Source: Rickettsiales bacterium (GTDB lineage Bacteria; Pseudomonadota; Alphaproteobacteria; Rickettsiales; CANDYO01). Taken from it: a stretch of 53,922 nt of DNA. Location: NCBI GenBank assembly GCA_025210695.1, contig JAOARE010000016.1, positions 1-53,922 of the forward strand. The letters are read 5' to 3'. The notes beneath the pieces are model-generated. The model was not told where the DNA came from. It did no database searches and saw nothing but the letters and a program-made list of their open reading frames with translations. This document shows positions 9,634 through 18,975 of this stretch, piece by piece. Both the position numbers and the translations under genes were made by a program. The number at the start of each line of letters is the position of its first letter. Positions within the stretch are counted from its first letter, which is position 1.

Positions 9634-10614
9634 ATGCAAGAAAACATAGAAAAACAAATTATTGAATGTGAAGAAGAAGGTATAAGGTTAGATAAATTTC
9701 TAACCATCCAACTAAATCATCTATCTCGCTCTCAAGTTCAAGAACTAATCACAAAGAAGCAAGTGATGTGTGAAGGAAAAGCCATAACCAATCCTTCTAC
9801 TAAAACTAAACTTAAGAGTTATGAAATAAATGCTGGTTATATAAAACCTAAGCCCTCACATTTATTACCTTATGACTATCCTTTAAATATAGTTTTTGAA
9901 GATGAATATTTAATGGTACTAAACAAACCAACTGATTTGATAGTTCACCCTGGTGCAGGAAACTATGATAAAACTTTAGCTAATGCCTTAGTGCATTATG
10001 CAAAGGATAGTTTATCCAAAATAGGTGGAGATTTTCGTCCTGGAATAGTCCATCGATTAGATAAGGACACTACCGGTTTAATAATTATTGCAAAAGATGA
10101 CGAAACTCATAAAGTACTAAGCGCAGCATTAAGTGAGCGTGATATTAAGCGCCATTACTTGGCTCTAGTTTTTGGCTGCCCTGAACTTCTAGCTGGCACT
10201 ATCAAAACCCATATTGCAAAATATAAGCATGATCATAGTAAAATGATAGTAACTAAAGCAAGCGGCAAAGAAGCAATTACCCACTATGTTGTAAAAAATA
10301 CTTTACTTAATAAAAAATTTAGCCTGATAGAATGTAAATTAGACACTGGTAGAACTCATCAAATTCGAGTACACTTAAACTACAAAGGATTTCCTGTAGT
10401 GGGAGATCAACTCTACAATGCAGCGCAAAGCAAATATTTGGCTAAATTGTCTCCAAACTTAAAAACTTTGGTAAATAATTTTAAACGCCAAGCTTTACAC
10501 GCTTATAAACTAGAGTTCATTCACCCTATAACTAATGAGTTAATGGAATTTGAAATTGATTTACCGCAAGATATACAAGAATTATGTCAAGAATTAGAAA
10601 AGCACTCAGTTTAA
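9634..10614 (+). CDS. rluD: 23S rRNA pseudouridine synthase, RluD family
   Basis: Predicted to isomerise uridines of helix 69 of 23S rRNA (1911/1915/1917 in E. coli numbering). An S4 RNA-binding domain occupies about residues 16-75. The catalytic motif HRLDKDTTGLI carries Asp143. The block GRTHQIRVHLNYKGFPVVGD is intact. The 326-residue length is typical. RluC or another RluA-family specificity cannot be excluded. Divergent from the glycosylase gene, it overlaps the following gene by 31 nt. Confidence 0.93.
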   Translation: MQENIEKQIIECEEEGIRLDKFLTIQLNHLSRSQVQELITKKQVMCEGKAITNPSTKTKLKSYEINAGYIKPKPSHLLPYDYPLNIVFEDEYLMVLNKPTDLIVHPGAGNYDKTLANALVHYAKDSLSKIGGDFRPGIVHRLDKDTTGLIIIAKDDETHKVLSAALSERDIKRHYLALVFGCPELLAGTIKTHIAKYKHDHSKMIVTKASGKEAITHYVVKNTLLNKKFSLIECKLDTGRTHQIRVHLNYKGFPVVGDQLYNAAQSKYLAKLSPNLKTLVNNFKRQALHAYKLEFIHPITNELMEFEIDLPQDIQELCQELEKHSV

Positions 10615-12179
10615 ATTTATTCTTAAGCTTATTAACAGTATTATCTTTAATAGCTCCAGATTTTATAGCACAAATTTTTACCGATAATAACCAAGCTGCC
10701 CTAAGTGGAAAATTTATTCTAGGATTAACTGGATTTGCTATCTTTCTAAGCTTTACTCCTAAGCGATTTATTTTTATAATTCTAGGTATATTTCTGATAT
10801 TAGAATTAATCCAATTCTGTAATTTATTTTATTATGGAACCTTAATAACTTCTAATAAATTTCGTTTATTATTTGATGAGTTTGATGAAGTATGGACAAC
10901 AGGAAAAGAAGCTCTTTCTTTCCTTTATTTTGTACCTTTTATTGTATTAATTCCATATGGAATTCTAATATTTTCATATAAGAAATTAGATAATAAAAAA
11001 ATTAAAACTAAATTGGCAATAATACCTGTATTACTTCTTTTAAGCATTATACCTTATAGAGTAGACAAAGCATATCATGGCAAAAATTACTACCCAGACC
11101 CTAGTGACCACTCTCTGCGTAATACTCTATACGCAGTTACTAACTGTATATATAATATAGTAACTCCCAAAAATATAGCCGAATATAACTATCTAGATTA
11201 TCAAGTGAAACCAACAAATAGAAAAACAGAAAACGTTAATGTGATTCTGATAATTGGCGAGAGTGCTAGCTATAGACATATGTCTTTATTTGGTTATGAA
11301 AGAGATACCAATCCATTATTATCATCACTAAAAGAAGACCCTAATTTTGTATATTTGGAAGGATTATCAGGTGGAGTTTCAACTCCAGTTTCATTACCCC
11401 TGTTAATAAACAATATTTATGAACCCAATAACATGAAAGCCATCGAAGATAAGAAAGTAAATTTATTTAGATTAGCAAAAGAACATGGATTCAAAACCTT
11501 CTATATCTCAGCTCAATCAGGAGCTTTCCTTACTAATCTAGGAACTGAGTTTATTGACTTTAAATTATTTCGTCAAAAAGAACTATTATTGTTTAATAAA
11601 TATCAAGATGAAGCTTTATTAAAGATAATACCTACACTTGATTATAGCAAACAAAACTTCATCGTTATCAATCAACGCAATGCACATGCTCCTTATGAAG
11701 AAAACTATCAGCATAATCCAGCATTTCATCGTTTTACACCCGATAGAATTAACTATCAACAATTTCGTATTGACGCCTACGATAACGCTATGCTCTATAA
11801 TGACTATCTAATCTACGAAATGATTCAATTTTATAAAAATAAGTTTAATGGCCCAACTTATATCATATTCACTTCAGATCATGGAGAGGTATTAGATTCT
11901 AGTAAGGTTGCTTTTGGACATGCAGATTTAAAAGAAGAAGTGGCTGAAGTGCCCTTCTTAGCTTACGTAATGAATGCTAACATTGAAGAAATAAAATCTA
12001 TCCCTACTCCTATATTTCATTATGAAATAGGAAATTTTATTACAAAATTATTAGGGTTTGAAATATATAATCCCAATAAAAAAGATGGCGTTTTTTATAT
12101 CCATGGAACAGAATTAAATGGAAATAATGAATTCATCGAGTATAATAAAAATAAAAACATTAATATTCATGAAAAATAA
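10584..12179 (+). CDS. Phosphoethanolamine transferase-like membrane sulfatase-fold enzyme (EptA/CptA family)
   Basis: A 531-residue inner-membrane enzyme predicted to transfer phosphoethanolamine to lipid A or LPS core at the periplasmic face. About five N-terminal membrane helices (residues 5-160) are followed by an alkaline-phosphatase-like domain. Motifs: metal ligand E225 in IIGESASYRHMSLFGY, nucleophile T267 in GGVSTPVSLPLL, IINQRNAHAPYEENY and FTSDHGEVLDSS. It overlaps both rluD and the next gene, so the run 9634-12921 looks translationally coupled. Together with kdsD and the Lpt genes it supports LPS production and modification. The acceptor is not determinable. Confidence 0.87.
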   Translation: MSRIRKALSLNLFLSLLTVLSLIAPDFIAQIFTDNNQAALSGKFILGLTGFAIFLSFTPKRFIFIILGIFLILELIQFCNLFYYGTLITSNKFRLLFDEFDEVWTTGKEALSFLYFVPFIVLIPYGILIFSYKKLDNKKIKTKLAIIPVLLLLSIIPYRVDKAYHGKNYYPDPSDHSLRNTLYAVTNCIYNIVTPKNIAEYNYLDYQVKPTNRKTENVNVILIIGESASYRHMSLFGYERDTNPLLSSLKEDPNFVYLEGLSGGVSTPVSLPLLINNIYEPNNMKAIEDKKVNLFRLAKEHGFKTFYISAQSGAFLTNLGTEFIDFKLFRQKELLLFNKYQDEALLKIIPTLDYSKQNFIVINQRNAHAPYEENYQHNPAFHRFTPDRINYQQFRIDAYDNAMLYNDYLIYEMIQFYKNKFNGPTYIIFTSDHGEVLDSSKVAFGHADLKEEVAEVPFLAYVMNANIEEIKSIPTPIFHYEIGNFITKLLGFEIYNPNKKDGVFYIHGTELNGNNEFIEYNKNKNINIHEK

Positions 12180-12921
12180 ATATCTCTTAAGTACCTTAGC
12201 AGGAATAATAATAGCTCTTACCATTTGTGTAGTTACAGCCGTAATTTTCCGTAAAAATCATATTAGTAAAAACCATATTATGAATGATGTATACATTGAT
12301 AAAAATTTCACTCATGATTGGTTCACTAAAAATATTAAGATATGGGACACTTATAAAAACTTATTTTATAGCTTAAAAAATAAAAGATGCCTAGAAGTTG
12401 GAGCGTTTGAAGGAAAAGCTACTTTATATTTAGCCGAAAATTACTGTAATGGCGAGGGAAGCGTTGTTGATACAATAGACACTTGGGAAGGTTCTTTAGA
12501 ACATACTCCGAATGATAAGAGAAACTTGTATGATCGCTTTATTAGCAATCTAAAATCATATATAGAAAATAACAGAGTGACAGCATATAGAGGGCCATCT
12601 TCAGAGACACTAATGAGGTTTATAGAAGAAGTTAGAGATGGAAAAAGAGAGAAGTATGATTTTATTTATATCGATGCTTCTCATCTGGCCAAAGATGTTT
12701 TGATGGATGCTGTTTTATCCTGGGAACTTCTTAAGACTGAAGGAATGATGTTCTTTGATGACTACGAATGGCATCCTTATCCAAAAAAACCTTGGCTGGA
12801 ACCTAAAGTAGCTATCAATGGATTTCTTGATGCTTATTCAACAATGTATGAATTACTATACAAAGATTATCAAATTCATATCAAAAAGACCAGCGACACT
12901 CCCAGAGTAGTAGGACCTTAA
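12169..12921 (+). CDS. Membrane-anchored class I SAM-dependent methyltransferase
   Basis: A 250-residue protein with one N-terminal hydrophobic helix (about residues 5-25 of the chosen start). A Rossmann methyltransferase domain follows, with motif I CLEVGAFEGKATLYLAE, an acidic motif II region VVDTIDTWEG, and YDFIYIDASH with FFDDYEW. This pattern fits the Methyltransf_24 family. The ATG at 12169 overlaps the end of the transferase gene by 11 nt and gives a clean membrane anchor; a longer frame starts at 12118. The substrate is unknown. Coupling to an LPS-modifying enzyme suggests a glycan or lipid substrate (inference). Confidence 0.78.
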   Translation: MKNKYLLSTLAGIIIALTICVVTAVIFRKNHISKNHIMNDVYIDKNFTHDWFTKNIKIWDTYKNLFYSLKNKRCLEVGAFEGKATLYLAENYCNGEGSVVDTIDTWEGSLEHTPNDKRNLYDRFISNLKSYIENNRVTAYRGPSSETLMRFIEEVRDGKREKYDFIYIDASHLAKDVLMDAVLSWELLKTEGMMFFDDYEWHPYPKKPWLEPKVAINGFLDAYSTMYELLYKDYQIHIKKTSDTPRVVGP

Positions 12922-12923
12922 AT

Positions 12924-12950
12924 ATTCCTATAATTAACTAGTATAGGAAT
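12924..12950 (+). terminator. Hairpin after the rluD-methyltransferase run
   Basis: ATTCCTATA and TATAGGAAT form a 9-bp stem with a 9-nt loop, 2 nt after the stop codon. The trailing T tract is poor, so it may be a weak terminator or an RNA-stabilising hairpin. Confidence 0.45.
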
Positions 12951-12988
12951 TTATATATCATTTTTATCTTCTTAAATGCAGACTTAAG

Positions 12989-13022
12989 TGGACATAATCA
13001 ATTAATATACTATCATAGTATA
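12989..13022 (+). promoter_or_regulatory. maeB promoter with overlapping palindromic operator candidate
   Basis: TGGACA (12989-12994), a 16-nt spacer and TATCAT (13011-13016) form a good promoter, each hexamer matching consensus at 5 of 6. A perfect palindrome with 8-bp arms, TATACTAT-C-ATAGTATA (13006-13022), sits on the -10. This position suits repression by a dimeric regulator. A second TATAAT lies at 13019-13024. Confidence 0.55.
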
Positions 13023-13060
13023 ATAACTAGGTTAGTATTTATTAAGGGATTTTATACAAA

Positions 13061-15292
13061 ATGGCAAAAGAAAATAAACAAGATGATTTAAAGAAAATTA
13101 CAGATGAAGATGCTCTTAATTTCCATCAACAAGGAACCCCTGGAAAAGTTAGTTTAAAACCTACAAAACCTCTTATGACTCAACAGGATTTAGCATTAGC
13201 CTATTCACCTGGCGTTGCAGTTCCTTGTTTACATATACATAAAAAACCATCTGATGCCTATCTTTATACCTCAAAAGGAAATTACGTTGCGGTTATCTCA
13301 AATGGTACTGCTGTATTAGGGCTTGGCAATCTAGGATCACTAGCTTCCAAACCAGTAATGGAAGGAAAGTCTGTTTTATTTAAGCGTTTTGCTGATATTG
13401 ATTCTGTTGATATAGAAGTTAGCACCGAAGATCCAGATGAATTTATTAATTGTGTAAAATACCTAGGAAATACTTGGGGTGGTATAAATCTTGAGGATAT
13501 TAAAGCCCCTGAATGCTTTATAATTGAAGATAAGCTTCGTGAATTAATGGATATTCCTGTTTTCCATGATGATCAACATGGAACCGCTATCATTACCCTA
13601 TCTGGAATTATTAACGCAACTCATTTAACTAACCGCGATATAAAAAAAATTAAGGTAGTTGTTAATGGTGCTGGAGCAGCTGGTATTGCTTGTGCTGAGC
13701 TGCTTAAAACTTTCGGAGTGGAAAGCAATAATATAATCCTTTGTGATACCTCAGGTGTAATATATAAAAATCGTCCGGAAGGAATGAATCCATGGAAAGA
13801 AAAATTTGCCGTTGATACTGAACTACGCACATTAGCTGAAGCAATGAATGGTGCTGACGTATTCATTGGACTATCTGTAAAAGGCGCGGTCTCTAAAGAA
13901 ATGGTGATGTCGATGGCTAAAGATCCTATCATCTTTGCTATGGCCAACCCCGACCCAGAAATAACTCCTGAAGAAGTTAAGGAAATTAGAGAAGACGCAA
14001 TTATGGCAACTGGTCGTTCTGATTATCCTAATCAAGTAAATAATGTAATGGGGTTTCCATATATATTTAGAGGAGCCCTAGATGTTCAGGCATCTACTAT
14101 TAATACTGAGATGAAGATTGCAGCTGCAGAAGCTATTGCCAGATTAGCACGTGAAAGAGTTCCTGAAGAAGTTTCAAGCGCATATGCTGATAAAACATTG
14201 AAATATGGTCCTGAATATATCATCCCCACACCTTTTGATTCAAGACTAATAGTTAATGTTCCCGCTGCAGTTGCTCAAGCTGCAATAGAAACGAAAGTAG
14301 CAAGAAAAACAACTAATATAGAGAACTATAAATTTGAATTAGGAGCTAGATTAAACCCTACCTATAGTAGAATGAGCCTTGTATATCAACAAGTAAAAGA
14401 AACCCCCAAACGAATAATATTCTCCGAAGGAGAAGAAGAACAAATCATTAGAGCCGCTTTATCCTGGAGGGACAGTGGATATGGAACTCCTATTTTAGTT
14501 GGTAGAGAGAAAAACATCAGAGAAATGCTTAAAATAATAACTGGATCTGATGAAATAGAAGGTCTAGAAATTCGTAATGCGGCAATAATAAGCAAAGAAT
14601 GTTTAAATCGTTATATTGATTATCTTTATGAAAAAAACCAACGTAAGGGACTTTTATACCGAGATTGCATAAGAATGGCAAAAGGAGGAAGAAATGCATT
14701 CTCTTCTTGTATGTTAGCATGTGGAGATGGAGATGCATTGATAACTGGAGCCACTAGAGGATATCATATTTCCTTACGAGAAGTTCGTAATGTTATTAAC
14801 ACAATAGATGGAAATATTGTATTTGGTTTATCTATGATAATCTTCGGACGAAAAACTATTTTTATTGCCGATAGTTCTGTTAATGAATCTCCCAATGCAG
14901 AAGAACTAGCAAGCATTACTATTCAAGCTGCAAAAGAAGTTGAAAAGCTTGGATACACTCCTAGAGCAGCCTTATTATCGTTCTCTAATTTTGGCAATCC
15001 AGAAGCAAAACGCAATGAACATGTAAAAGGAGCCTTAAGTATCCTTGATTCACAAAAATTGAACTTCGAATATGATGGAGAGATGACTGCAGATGTTGCA
15101 GTGAATTATGAATTAATATCAAGCTTATATCCATTTACTAGACTGACTAAGGAAGCAAATCTACTCATTATGCCAGCTTTAAATTCAGCAAACATTTCTT
15201 CTCAATTGCTAAAATCATTAGGTGGAGGAACAGTAATTGGACCTATTTTATATGGGTTAGAAAAATCAGTGCAAATTATAGAAATGGGATAA
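13061..15292 (+). CDS. maeB: NADP-dependent malic enzyme with C-terminal phosphotransacetylase-like domain
   Basis: Decarboxylates malate to pyruvate, yielding NADPH. In intracellular bacteria that use host amino acids it links the TCA cycle to pyruvate. The malic-enzyme part covers about residues 1-430, with LAYSPGVAVPC, FHDDQHGTA and the NAD(P)-binding GAGAAGIACAELL. The C-terminal part, about 440-743, is a PTA_PTB domain, as in large bacterial MaeB, where it is regulatory (acetyl-CoA binding). The 743-residue length is typical of the fused class. It has its own promoter with an operator-like palindrome. Confidence 0.96.
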   Translation: MAKENKQDDLKKITDEDALNFHQQGTPGKVSLKPTKPLMTQQDLALAYSPGVAVPCLHIHKKPSDAYLYTSKGNYVAVISNGTAVLGLGNLGSLASKPVMEGKSVLFKRFADIDSVDIEVSTEDPDEFINCVKYLGNTWGGINLEDIKAPECFIIEDKLRELMDIPVFHDDQHGTAIITLSGIINATHLTNRDIKKIKVVVNGAGAAGIACAELLKTFGVESNNIILCDTSGVIYKNRPEGMNPWKEKFAVDTELRTLAEAMNGADVFIGLSVKGAVSKEMVMSMAKDPIIFAMANPDPEITPEEVKEIREDAIMATGRSDYPNQVNNVMGFPYIFRGALDVQASTINTEMKIAAAEAIARLARERVPEEVSSAYADKTLKYGPEYIIPTPFDSRLIVNVPAAVAQAAIETKVARKTTNIENYKFELGARLNPTYSRMSLVYQQVKETPKRIIFSEGEEEQIIRAALSWRDSGYGTPILVGREKNIREMLKIITGSDEIEGLEIRNAAIISKECLNRYIDYLYEKNQRKGLLYRDCIRMAKGGRNAFSSCMLACGDGDALITGATRGYHISLREVRNVINTIDGNIVFGLSMIIFGRKTIFIADSSVNESPNAEELASITIQAAKEVEKLGYTPRAALLSFSNFGNPEAKRNEHVKGALSILDSQKLNFEYDGEMTADVAVNYELISSLYPFTRLTKEANLLIMPALNSANISSQLLKSLGGGTVIGPILYGLEKSVQIIEMG

Positions 15293-15360
15293 ACAGTTAA
15301 TGATATTCTAAACTTAACAGCTTTTGCGGCCATAAATACTCCTGACAAAAAGGAGAAAAC

Positions 15361-16083
15361 ATGAGCTCTCCTATCTTAAAAATAACAGATTTATCCGTTA
15401 ATATAGATAGAAAATTAATTTTAGACAAAGTTAGCTTTGATGTTGACGAAGGTAAAATTATCACAGTTGTCGGACCTAATGGGGGAGGAAAAACCACTCT
15501 TGCTAGATGTATTCTAAAACTAATTAAACCAAGTTCTGGAAAAATATGGGTAAAAGAAAATATAAAAATAGGATACATGCCCCAGAAAATCTCTTTAAAC
15601 CCTAACCTTCCTATAAATGTTATCACTTTCTTAAAGCTATCAATCAACCATAAACCAAATTCTGAACTTTTATTGCAAACTATTCATGAAATCGGAATCC
15701 AGCATATTTTGCATACTCCTCTACAAAAAATTTCTGGGGGAGAAATGCAAAAAGTTCTCTTAGCAAAAGCTTTATTAGAAAAACCTAATTTATTAGTTTT
15801 AGATGAGCCCAGCCAAGGGATTGATATTAATGGTCAATTAGATTTATATAAATTAATTGATAAGCTTTGCAAAGAAAAAAATATGAGTATGCTCATCATT
15901 TCTCACGACTTATTCATGGTAATGAAAAGCACCAACCACGTAATATGTCTTAACCAACACATATGCTGTGAAGGAACAGCAAACTATGTTAACCAACAAG
16001 AAAACTTCCAAAAATTATTTGGCTATGAGGCTCTAAATACTTTCTCTGTCTACGATCATAATCACGATCATACGCATCCCTAA
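15361..16083 (+). CDS. znuC: Zinc ABC transporter ATP-binding protein
   Basis: The ATPase of a ZnuABC-type metal importer. Walker A is GPNGGGKTTL with K44, the signature is ISGGEMQKV, and Walker B is LLVLDEPSQGID followed by the switch His in IISHDL. IGYMPQK supports the metal-importer subgroup. The last residues are His-rich (HNHDHTHP), a plausible metal-binding tail. AAAGGAG stands 6 nt before the ATG. The permease and binding protein are not adjacent, so they must lie elsewhere if the system works. Confidence 0.87.
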   Translation: MSSPILKITDLSVNIDRKLILDKVSFDVDEGKIITVVGPNGGGKTTLARCILKLIKPSSGKIWVKENIKIGYMPQKISLNPNLPINVITFLKLSINHKPNSELLLQTIHEIGIQHILHTPLQKISGGEMQKVLLAKALLEKPNLLVLDEPSQGIDINGQLDLYKLIDKLCKEKNMSMLIISHDLFMVMKSTNHVICLNQHICCEGTANYVNQQENFQKLFGYEALNTFSVYDHNHDHTHP

Positions 16084-16122
16084 TATTTTATAAACAACCT
16101 TACAATAATATGAAATCAAAGG

Positions 16123-16151
16123 TTGACAATTGTATTAACAATGATTAACCT
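16123..16151 (+). promoter_or_regulatory. Possible MFS-gene promoter
   Basis: A perfect TTGACA (16123-16128) with 17-nt spacing to a weak TAACCT (16146-16151). The spacer holds a short inverted repeat ATTGT/ACAAT. The spacing and -35 are good; the -10 is poor. Confidence 0.35.
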
Positions 16152-16224
16152 GGGTCTTTCAAAATTTAAAATTAAAAACCTCTAATATAAGTAATTCAAA
16201 AAGCTAATAATAAGAAAGACCACC

Positions 16225-17448
16225 ATGACAAAAACTCCTGAAGCCTTAATTGTGTTAATCTTATTTTTAGTACAGTTTATTGATGTATTAGATTTCATGG
16301 TTGTAATGCCATTAGGCCCAGATTTTGCTGCAAATTTAGGTATTTTAGAATCTAATCTAGGATGGCTTGCAAGCAGCTATACTATAGCGGCTGCATTTTC
16401 TGGAATTCTAAGCTCAACTTTTGTTGACCGCTTTGAACGTAAAATTGTTCTAATTTTTGCTCTATCCGGATTAACTTTAGCAAATATTTTTTCAGCTAAT
16501 GCTTGGAATATAGAATCAATGCTAATTTCTAGATTTCTAGCCGGAGCTTTTGGTGGCCCTGCCACTTCAATCTGCTTTGCAATCATTGCAGATTTATTTG
16601 ATGATAAAAAACGTGGATCCGTTATGGGAAAAGTAATGAGTGGATTCTCATTAGCCGCAATCTTTGGTGTTCCTATGGGGCTAGCCATGTCAACCCACTT
16701 CGGATGGCCTTCAAGTTTCTATATGGTATCTACATTATCTATCATAGCTATTATATTAATAATATTCTATCTACCTAAAATAACTATACATCTATCAGAA
16801 GTTCATAAGAATAAAGTAACTTATTTAAGCTTATTCAATAAATCTTCTTATGTGTTGTCCTTTATCGTTGTTGCAATTGGCTCAATAGCATCGTTTATGA
16901 TTATTCCATCTATATCACCTTTTCTTCAATCTAACTTAGATTATCCTAGATCTGATATAGGTAACCTATATTTCATAGGAGGAATAGGTAGCTTTTTTGC
17001 ACTACATATTGCTGGAAAACTTGCTGATAAAACCTCTTCCACCCTTATAATTTGGATTTCCAATATATTTATATTATTTTCTTTAGTGGCTGGAATGATA
17101 TTTATAATTCAGTCTATACCTATACTAACAATATTTGCTCCATTCATGATTGGTATGGCTATACGCAATGTTTCAAGTTTCACTTTATATTCTAAGGTGC
17201 CTACTTTAAGAGACAGAGCTGGTTTTATGTCTATTATTTCTTGTTTTCAACATCTAGCCTCAGCTCTAGGAGCCATTTTAGCAGCATTAATTTTAGTAGA
17301 AGTTAATGATCAATTAAAAAACATGGAAATAGTTGCTATTATTGCAAGCATATTATTTATAATTGCTCCTTTCATATTAAGTATAATTGAGAAAAAAATT
17401 GCCAAAAGAAGAGCCCATGAAGAAATAAATGCCTATGGAGAGTTTTAA
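16225..17448 (+). CDS. MFS transporter (DHA1-like, 12 helices)
   Basis: A 407-residue polytopic inner-membrane protein with the typical 6+6 helix layout. It has a motif-A-like loop after helix 2 (STFVDRFERKIVLIFALSGL) and the helix-5 region GFSLAAIFGVPMGLAM. The first helix carries DVLDFMVVMPLGP, common in sugar- or drug-efflux MFS proteins. The substrate cannot be inferred. It stands alone between znuC and the convergent envZ. Confidence 0.85.
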   Translation: MTKTPEALIVLILFLVQFIDVLDFMVVMPLGPDFAANLGILESNLGWLASSYTIAAAFSGILSSTFVDRFERKIVLIFALSGLTLANIFSANAWNIESMLISRFLAGAFGGPATSICFAIIADLFDDKKRGSVMGKVMSGFSLAAIFGVPMGLAMSTHFGWPSSFYMVSTLSIIAIILIIFYLPKITIHLSEVHKNKVTYLSLFNKSSYVLSFIVVAIGSIASFMIIPSISPFLQSNLDYPRSDIGNLYFIGGIGSFFALHIAGKLADKTSSTLIIWISNIFILFSLVAGMIFIIQSIPILTIFAPFMIGMAIRNVSSFTLYSKVPTLRDRAGFMSIISCFQHLASALGAILAALILVEVNDQLKNMEIVAIIASILFIIAPFILSIIEKKIAKRRAHEEINAYGEF

Positions 17449-17547
17449 ACGCCTTATTATATAATGGAAGTGTTTATTATAATTATAATACAAGCCTAGC
17501 ATACTCGCCTTTTAAAAATTAAGATTGTAATTTTAGGTATCAGTATT

Positions 17548-17666
17548 ATGGCAGAATATTAAAAATCATAACTACAGTATTAGTACTAACGTTACTGATA
17601 GTAGTATCAACTCTCTCAAACATCTCCTTCAAAGATCTCAAATCTATCCTTAAAGAATTTTATTAG
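17548..17666 (+). pseudogene. Possible broken small membrane-protein ORF
   Basis: An ATG at 17548 opens only MAEY before a stop. The adjacent frame (from 17559) continues for 35 codons with a strongly hydrophobic stretch (KIITTVLVLTLLIVVSTLS) and ends in LKSILKEFY at a TAG. A single missing base at about 17558 would join the two into a single-helix protein of about 40 residues. No family is recognised. The 234-nt gap otherwise holds a 16-nt palindrome (TATTATAATTATAATA, 17475-17490). Confidence 0.25.
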
Positions 17667-17682
17667 GTGTCAGCCCCTTATT

Positions 17683-18972
17683 TTATAACGGAAGATTAAT
17701 AACAGCCTTTAGTCCTGATAGAATTTCACTAGACTCAAAGCGAATCTTCCCCCCGTGATTTCCAATGATATCACGAGCAATAGCAAGACCTAAACCTACT
17801 CCGCCTGTTTCTTTATTTCTTGATTCATCTAATCTAAAAAATGGTTTAAACACTTCCTCTCGTTTTGATTCTGGAATACCAGGTCCATCATCATGAATCT
17901 CAATATATAAATTATCTTCTATAACATGACTATCTATTATAACCGTCTTAGCATATTTAAAAGAATTATCTAATAAATTCTGCAAACCTCTTTTTATTGC
18001 ATCAACTTTCAAAGGTATTTTCACATTTGAATTATGATCTATAGTTATATTCATACCCTGCTTAAGATATGGATCAATTATCTTATTAAGAAACTTACGA
18101 AATGAAATAACTTTGGTGTTTTCCTGCGCATCTCCACGAGCAAAATCAAGATATGTATTAATCATGTTCTCCATATCCTGAACATCTTCTAACATCTCCA
18201 TATCTTCTTCTTTCTTACTAATTGCAAGCTGAAGTTTCATTCTGGTAAGAGGTGTTCTTAAATCATGAGAAACTCCCGCCAACATTTCAGTACGATAGCT
18301 TATTTGTCTTTCTATTCTTTCTTTCATTTTTAAAAAAGCAGCAGCAGCTTTTCTTATTTCAGCTGCTCCCTCTGGCTTCAAAAATGAAATTTCTTGCCCT
18401 TTACCAAATTTATCAGCCGCCCTAGCAAGCTTTATAATTGGCCTTATTTGGTTGCGAGCAAAAATAATTGATAAGAAAATGAAAACAAGGCTGGTACCTG
18501 TCATCCATAATATAAAAATATAAGTAGTTGGATTATCTATTCTTTTGCTATTTGCCATAAAACTAAAAATTTGATTATTTTTAAAAATCTCAACTACAAT
18601 ATTATTTCCATCATGAGTAAATTTAATTTGTATTGGACGAGAGAAATGTTCTTTTAATTGATAATAAAGAAATTCAGCTTCTGGTGCATAAATATCAGGA
18701 ATTATTTTTTTACCTTCATATGATTTAACATCAAATTTAATCCCCAACTTTCCATATATTTTATACCTCTCATCAGGATCAATTTTTTGCCTCTCTATTG
18801 CAAATACAGTTCTAATATCATTTGCAAGAGATGATGACATATTTTTACTGACACTTTCCCAGTGTCTATTATAAAAAATATAAGTAATAATTAATTGAGC
18901 AAAAATTATTGGTAAAATTATAATTAAAATAAAACGAATGAATAATGAAGTAGGAATAAATCTAGATAGCAT
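17683..18972 (-). CDS. envZ: EnvZ-type sensor histidine kinase
   Basis: A 429-residue inner-membrane sensor kinase. Helix 1 (about 10-33), a periplasmic region of about 115 residues and helix 2 (about 150-172) are followed by a HAMP domain (about 172-225). The H-box is GVSHDLRTPLTRMKLQ with phosphoacceptor H236. The ATPase has NLLDNSFKYAK (N-box), DDGPGIPESK and GGVGLGLAIARDI. It fits the EnvZ class that phosphorylates OmpR in response to osmotic or envelope conditions. No OmpR gene is adjacent. It follows the secreted dioxygenase-like gene with a 3-nt gap, so the two are probably co-transcribed. Confidence 0.88.
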   Translation of the reverse strand: MLSRFIPTSLFIRFILIIILPIIFAQLIITYIFYNRHWESVSKNMSSSLANDIRTVFAIERQKIDPDERYKIYGKLGIKFDVKSYEGKKIIPDIYAPEAEFLYYQLKEHFSRPIQIKFTHDGNNIVVEIFKNNQIFSFMANSKRIDNPTTYIFILWMTGTSLVFIFLSIIFARNQIRPIIKLARAADKFGKGQEISFLKPEGAAEIRKAAAAFLKMKERIERQISYRTEMLAGVSHDLRTPLTRMKLQLAISKKEEDMEMLEDVQDMENMINTYLDFARGDAQENTKVISFRKFLNKIIDPYLKQGMNITIDHNSNVKIPLKVDAIKRGLQNLLDNSFKYAKTVIIDSHVIEDNLYIEIHDDGPGIPESKREEVFKPFFRLDESRNKETGGVGLGLAIARDIIGNHGGKIRFESSEILSGLKAVINLPL

Positions 18973-18975
18973 ATG

